DNA of 64,000 nt from Blastomyces gilchristii SLH14081 (Eukaryota; Ascomycota; Eurotiomycetes; Onygenales; Ajellomycetaceae): positions 3,740,583 through 3,804,582 of the forward strand of contig NW_003101679.1 of the NCBI RefSeq assembly GCF_000003855.2, in the 5' to 3' direction. The notes under the pieces are model-generated. The model was not told where the DNA came from and ran no database searches. It saw nothing but the letters and a program-made list of their open reading frames with translations. How positions within the stretch are numbered: the stretch's first letter is position 1; the number at the start of each line of letters is the position of its first letter. Both the position numbers and the translations under genes were made by a program. Positions 58,661 through 64,000 of the stretch are shown piece by piece.

Positions 58661-59070
58661 CATATTCTCTACATTATTATTATTATTATTATTATTCTTC
58701 AATTATAGATGTATGCAGTCAGAGACTATGACATCTACCTGAGAACTTTTAGTTCTCAGGGTTTTTCCTATGTCTGTAAAGTTAACTATTATACATTCAT
58801 CAATTTCAGATATACAAAATCAAAAAATTCCAGCTCAGAATACAAAAACTGTTTACAAATTGCAGTGTTTTAACATCTTTTAATACTTTGAAATCATTTG
58901 ACAATATCATGACAAAAGAAAAGAGAAAAAGAACACACTCTCAAAGATAGACACATTAAATAGATAGATAGAAAGAAATTGAAAGAAAAAGATAAAGAAA
59001 AAGATAAAGTAAAGAGAGACTATAATAAAACAAATTATTAAAAGAGAGTGTATAGCTGTTTTAACAGACT

Positions 59071-60012
59071 ATATCTGATTGATTTTCTTCTCTTCATATT
59101 CAGATAATTCTGAATTTAATCATTTTCTTATAGCTGCTTGAGTTTCTGATAGAAAGTCTATTAAGTATTTAATTCCTGTCTCAGTTGAGAATAAGAATCT
59201 TATATTTAATTAATTTAGATTATACTTCTCTTTCAATCTGGCTCTGAGACTATTGTATAATGCACAGTGTATTACAATATACTCAGAATTCTCATTTATA
59301 TTATAGAATGAGCATTCTATTGAGTCAAATCTATCATCAAATCTTTGTATATAAGATTTAAAATAGTCATATTCTAGTTTCAGCTGTATTATAGATGAGA
59401 ATATTTTCTTTTTATATTTAATTGAATAAGATTTTCACTTGGATTTTATTTCAAATTTTGAATAATGTATACTCTTCTTTTATTTCTGTCAGCTTTTATT
59501 TCACTTGTCTAAATAAGATTCTTTTATTTTTCTCTTCATAAAAGACTAGAATATAATTTTTTGAATAGATCTGCTTAATTCTGTATTCTTTTTTACAGCT
59601 GAATCAGTCAATTCATTATCATGAATATTCATATGAGTAGAAACTCAGTGTAGATGAATTATCAGCTTTGATATTCTTCTCTTTTGAATTTTTAAAACAG
59701 AGTTTAAGATCAGTTTAAGATTCATTTAATTATTATAAATCTGACTATTTCTAAGTCTTTTTAAAGCAGCTTGACTATCAGAGAATATTCATATCTCTTT
59801 CAAATAATTTCCTCTTTTATGAGATTTTATTTCAATGAGTTTGAAAGCTTTCACTATTATAAAATAGTTCAGTATCAAAGACTTCATATTCAGAGTCTAG
59901 ATTTCAGAAATCTGAGATAAAATTAATATTATCTTCAGTATAAGCAATGTCTGCATCTAATCTATTCAAGTTCTCATTTTTTGAGCTATCTGAATAAATC
60001 AGAATGAAGTCT
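59071..60012 (-). pseudogene. RNase H plus zinc-knuckle ORF carried by S1 copy D
   Basis: The frame starts at the first RNase H strand (ILIYSDSSKNENLNRLDADI, with the catalytic Asp), then FDTELF (Glu), the SDSQ region (Asp) and the HxxxxxxNELTDS box, and ends with a CSFC...EYIVIHC zinc knuckle. No start codon is evident at its 5' edge, and the upstream body is noncoding, so expression would need an internal start or fusion. Stops are the usual TGA/TAA decay products. Confidence 0.8.
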
Positions 60013-60689
60013 TTTACTACAGGTACTAGTCACCTGCAGAATGCATCTTAAGCTAATTATATTTAACTCTCTATAATTAACTGATCACTGCATTCATTCT
60101 CTTGAGTCAGCTACTAATTTCCAGAGATGTTAGTTAGTGACTGTCACTGCTCACTTGATGATATACACATCAAGCTTTCAGTTGCTGATCTCAGTCTCAT
60201 TAGATGCTCATAGGCCTATCAATCAGCTGTTGTGACCTCATCTCATGTTAGAAACTAATTATAGACTTGATGACTTCAGTTCTCTCTGTCAGTATTAGAG
60301 ATTAACAGTGAGCTTGCAGACTCTAGTCTATCAGAGTGCTCTGTCTAGAGCCTAGATATGTATCTAGACCTGCTAGTCAGATGATTTTCAAAATCATTTC
60401 CTGTATTTAAGAGAAAGCTAGGCTTCAATGACAGTTCTAGTTTTAGAGACTTACTTAAGTAGTGTATAATCACTACATTAGGCTTGACTCTATATTATTA
60501 GAACCTTGACAGGTGCACAGTAGAATAGTGAGACATTGACATTTTATATCAGCTCTGATAAGTGTTTACAGAATCTCACTTAACTAGTGACTTGACTTAC
60601 AGTAGAGAGTTCTACCCTGCACTAAGTCTTACTAATTAGACTCAGCCTCTATTACATGGGGGCTTTCATGGGTAAGAAGTGACAGATGC

Positions 60690-60766
60690 CAGTGATGGGA
60701 TTCGAACTCACACATCTCTAATGTGTGTGGCCTTGATTACCAGTCTTATCAACTGGGCCACGCTGG
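60690..60766 (-). tRNA. tRNA-derived head of S1, copy D
   Basis: Starts GCCAGCGTGGCCCAGTTG (box A), box B is GAGTTCGAATCCC, and the 3' arm CACTGGC pairs with GCCAGCG apart from one G-A position. This is the best-preserved S1 head. Likely pol III promoter; isotype not assigned. Confidence 0.7.
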
Positions 60767-60781
60767 CATATTCTCTACATT

Positions 60782-62390
60782 ACTTATGTGATTTAATCTG
60801 TGATGTAAACACTGATAAAGAATCTTAACATCAAGATGAAGAATAATGAGATAACTGATTCTTAAGATGAGAATGAGATGAAAGTGATTACTTAAGTAAC
60901 TTTTATATTCACTTTGTAAAAGATAATGTTTTCTGATAATACTTTTTAATATTGCTTTTTAATAACACTTTTTGATAATACTACTGTTAATTTTGAATAG
61001 ATTGACTAATAATTTAAATATCACAGATTTAAAACATTGCTAATATGATTTGTATCTTCTCTAAATAATAATAATAATTTCATGACATTTAATAAACAAA
61101 CAAATCAGTCATATCACTGAATATAATACAGAATATTAGAACACAGTGAAGTTCAATATATAAGATTACTATTCAGACTCTTCAATTGTATCAGATAATT
61201 GATCATTGAGTGTAACACTCTGATTGAGAAAAGATTCAGATATTGAAACTTTCTGATATAAAGTAAACTCAGTTGAAATATATAATTGATTTACTGTTTC
61301 AGTTTTATAAGACAACAAAGACAGTCTTAATCACTTATACATCAATACTGCAGTCAGTCTGATAAGTGTATAACAGTTTATTTACTTATCTTAAGAAGCA
61401 GTTGAATCACTTAAAAAGAAATTCAGTCTGAGATAATACTATAGCACAGACTATTATTACTGTAAGAAATAAACTGGCATATTATCACAGCAAAACTGAA
61501 CAATCTTTTACAGAGTACTATACTATAGCAGCTCTACTAGATTTCTTCTGTTGAGTTAATATCTACACTTCTCAAGATTGAACAGAGAAGAAATAAGACT
61601 TATATGTTAAATTAGCTCAAGACTACTATAATACTAACTATCAGAGATTTAAATAAGCAGATGTTCAAGATATGAAGACAGTGAAATACAATTCTCTAGT
61701 AAGTAATAATCTTTGATAATACTTTATATCACATAGAACTATAATACTAACTTTGAAACAGAACTTATATACATTGATTACAACTGAAAATCAGGTAAAA
61801 CTATATGCTTATAAAACTGAATTTGACTGCTATCTTCAAGATAATCTGATGAATTTACACATTAAATCAATTCTAGAGTTATGAAAAATTGTTAAGAGTA
61901 CATATTTAACTGTTATACTGATAATATATGATATTCTGATAATTTCATTGACAGAGATGAGAATAGAGTGAAAGTTCAACTCAAGTCAAGATATTTATCA
62001 CTATCACTGAGAACAATTATAAGAAGAAATAATCAAGAAACTCATGATTGTAAAATATGAAATCATTAGACAGTTTAATACCTCTGATCACAGTATATTA
62101 GAGAAGTTTAGTTTTCATAAGAAAGTGAAGAATAAACTTATATAAGAATGTATTTAGTTGTTTCATAAGTATTATCAATAATCATTATCAAATTCTGATT
62201 ATATAAGCAAACACTGAATAAACTGAATGAGACTGATTTTAATCTTCAGTCTCAGTCTCATTATGATTTTGAAAGAATGATTATCTTTCACAGTTTATTC
62301 TGAGAAATTACTCTCATTTCACTGTTCTTGAATTAAATCTGATCATTTTTCATATCATTTCTCTCAGAAATGATTCATTTTCAGATTTTT
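60782..62390 (+). pseudogene. hAT transposase, C-terminal part after the insertion
   Basis: The frame from GHILYI resumes as TYVI-stop-SVM-stop-TLIKNLNIKMKNNE, which fits the CxxHxIQLxVKxxL region of hAT transposases. Further on, a helical region extends to about 62390. The hAT dimerisation block near the C-terminus is not clearly readable. Decay is strong. Confidence 0.6.
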
Positions 62391-62590
62391 TTAAGACTTG
62401 GTTCTGATGGGACTCACACTAAGAAATGTATGAGACTAGACTAAATGAGATCAAATGTGAAATTCATGATCCCGCCGGCCAGTCTAATCATTATCAGAAT
62501 CACTTTCAGTGAAATCTTTATTTGCAGTTTCTGAGAAAAGAGAGCTCTGAGATTGAAATTCTGATTGATCATTTCTGAATTCATGTCTAG

Positions 62591-64000
62591 ATTATTATTA
62601 TTATTCTTCAATTATAGATGTATGCAGTCAGAGACTATGACATCTACCTGAGAACTTTTAGTTCTCAGGGTTTTTCCTATGTCTGTAAAGTTAACTATTA
62701 TACATTCATCAATTTCAGATATGCAAAATCAGAAAATTCCAGCTCAGAATATAAAAACTGTTTACAAATTGCAGTGTTTTAACATCTTTTGATACTTTGA
62801 AATCATTTGATAATATCATGACAAAGGAAAAGAGAAAAAGAACACAGTCTCAAAGATAGACACATTAAATAGATAGATAGAAAGAAATTGAAAGAAAAAG
62901 ATAAAGAAAAAGATAAAGTAAAGAGAGATTATAACAAAATAAATTATTAAAAGAAAGTGTATAGCTGTTTTAACAGACTATATCTGATTAATTTCCTTCT
63001 CTTCATATTCAGATAATTCTGAATTTAGTCATTTTCTTATAGCTGCTTGAGTTTCTGATAGAAAGTCTATTAAGTATTTAATTTCTGTCTCAGTTGAGAA
63101 TAAGAATCTTATATTTAATTAATTTAGATTATACTTCTCTTTCAATCTGACTCTGAGACTATTGTATAATGCATAGTGTATTACAATATACTCAGAATTC
63201 TCATTTAAATTGCAGAATAAGCATTCTATTAAGTCAAATCTATTATCAAATCTTTGTATATAAGATTTGAAATAGTTATATTCTAGTTTCAGCTGTATTA
63301 TAGATAAGAATATTTTCTTTTTATATTTAATTAAACAAGATTTTCACTTGAGTTTTATTTCAAATCTTGAATAATATATACTCTTCTTTTATTTCTATCA
63401 GCTTTTATTTCACTTATCTAAATAAGATTCTTTTATTTTTCTCTTTATAAAAGATCAGAATATAATTTTTTAAATAGATCTGCTTAATTCTGCACTCTTT
63501 TTTACAGCTGAATCAGCTAATTCATTATCATGAATATTTATATAAGCAGAAACTTAGTATAGATAAATTATCAGCTTTAATATTCTTCTCTTTTGAATTT
63601 TTAAAATAGAGTTTAAGATCAGTTCAAGATTTATTTAATTATTATAAATCTGACTATTTCTAAGTCTTTTTAAAGTAGCTTAATTATCAGAGAATATTCA
63701 TATCTCTTTCAAATAATTTTCTCTTTTATAAGATTTTATTTCAATGAGTTTGAAAGCTTTCACTATTATAAATAGTTCAGTATCAAAGACTTCATATTCA
63801 GAGTCTAGATTTCAGAAATCTGAGATAAAATTGATATTATCTTCAGTATAAGCAATTTCTGTATCTAATCTATTCAAGTTCTCATTTTTTAAGCCATCTG
63901 AATAAATCAGAATAGACTACAGACACTAGTCACTCACAGAATGCATTTTAAGCTAATTATATTTAATTCTCTATAATTAACTGATCACTGTGTTCATTCT
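62591..64000 (-). mobile_element. tRNA-headed retroposon S1, copy E, running off the window
   Basis: The (AAT)n tail at 62591-62606 precedes the hairpin (about 62649-62671), the LINE 3' end, the RNase H frame (63915-62978) and part of the body. The tRNA head should lie beyond 64000. Very similar to copy D. It entered outside the hAT element, about 100 bp past its right end. Confidence 0.9.
62978..63915 (-). pseudogene. RNase H plus zinc-knuckle ORF carried by S1 copy E
   Basis: Same frame as in copy D: ILIYSDGLKNENLNRLDTEI at the start (here with Gly intact), DTELF, the SDSQ region, HDNELADS and the CSFCNLNENSEY-type knuckle. Its stop is at 62980-62978. Compared with copy D it differs by scattered C/T and G/A changes. 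Confidence 0.8.

Larger units (their letters stand above)
58676..60766 (-). mobile_element. tRNA-headed retroposon S1, copy D (complete)
   Basis: Minus strand: tRNA head (60766 to about 60690), ~650 bp body, RNase H and zinc-knuckle frame (about 60012-59071), LINE-type 3' end with the hairpin (about 58739-58761) and (AAT)n tail (58676-58696). The 15 bp duplication CATATTCTCTACATT lies at 58661-58675 and 60767-60781. At 2,091 bp this is the best complete copy, and it shows that head, body and RNase H frame move as a unit. Confidence 0.93.
54555..62486 (+). mobile_element. hAT transposon, autonomous-type ancestor, with nested retroposon
   Basis: The left end TAGACTGACTGTGTGACTG and the right end GCCGGCCAGTCTA match the ends of the three MITEs, and an 8 bp duplication flanks both ends. 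Removal of the nested S1 element and its 15 bp duplication leaves about 5.8 kb. The plus strand carries a hAT transposase with clear motifs on both sides of the nested insertion. Internal parts hold a purine tract and a trinucleotide microsatellite. The element is inactive. Confidence 0.9.

Overview
The window looks like a transposon graveyard from a filamentous fungus, most likely an ascomycete. The basis is the element mix: chromodomain-bearing Ty3/gypsy elements, Ty1/copia, a non-LTR element with a fungal-type RNase H domain, a Helitron whose N-terminal ORF resembles DUF6570, and a hAT element with MITEs. It also shows heavy C:G to T:A decay, with stops in almost every frame and CpG confined to a few islands. 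The genus cannot be placed from the sequence. I recognise no intact host gene. Nearly all the coding signal is decayed transposon ORFs, read here through substitutions such as Trp to TGA and Gln to TAA.

Layout. 1-484: CpG-containing island of unknown content. 485-4894: Ty3/gypsy on the minus strand (gag, RT, RNase H, integrase), cut off at its 3' end. 4895-5064 and 9999-10171: inverted copies of a ~170 bp repeat, bracketing a minus-strand Ty1/copia element (5065-9977). The copia is split by a tRNA-headed retroposon (6934-8864) with a 13 bp target duplication. 10172-18542: a non-LTR element fragment split by a full-length gypsy (family 2, 10274-17220, target duplication AAAAG), which itself carries a hAT MITE and a tRNA-headed SINE. 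19056-26167: a minus-strand non-LTR 3' end, then a second family 2 gypsy carrying another SINE. 27350-32975: a minus-strand chromovirus (family 3) with a third kind of tRNA-headed SINE inside. 32976-34232: the 3' end of a third family 2 copy. 34233-38335: unresolved sequence with a 34 bp minisatellite, a MITE and an assembly gap. 38349-38669: a 5'-truncated non-LTR copy. 38683-44929: a Helitron interrupted by a MITE and by a 418 bp unmutated insertion. 44930-46640: a possible Helitron passenger gene. 46640-54546: mostly unresolved AT-rich DNA with one SINE. 54555-62486: a hAT transposon with TIRs and 8 bp target duplication, interrupted by another tRNA-headed retroposon. 62591-64000: a further copy of that retroposon running out of the window.

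Two systems connect the parts. First, three unrelated tRNA-derived heads are joined to bodies that end in an (AAT)n tail. In two of these families the last ~300 bp, including a perfect 10 bp stem-loop, are shared with the non-LTR element. One family also carries the RNase H and zinc-knuckle part of the non-LTR ORF, about 270 codons. Second, the 7.9 kb hAT element and three ~506-508 bp MITEs share their termini and make 8 bp duplications, giving an apparent source and its non-autonomous derivatives in one window. The mutation pattern hits CpG and CpC/GpG hardest and largely spares CpA, unlike classic repeat-induced point mutation.
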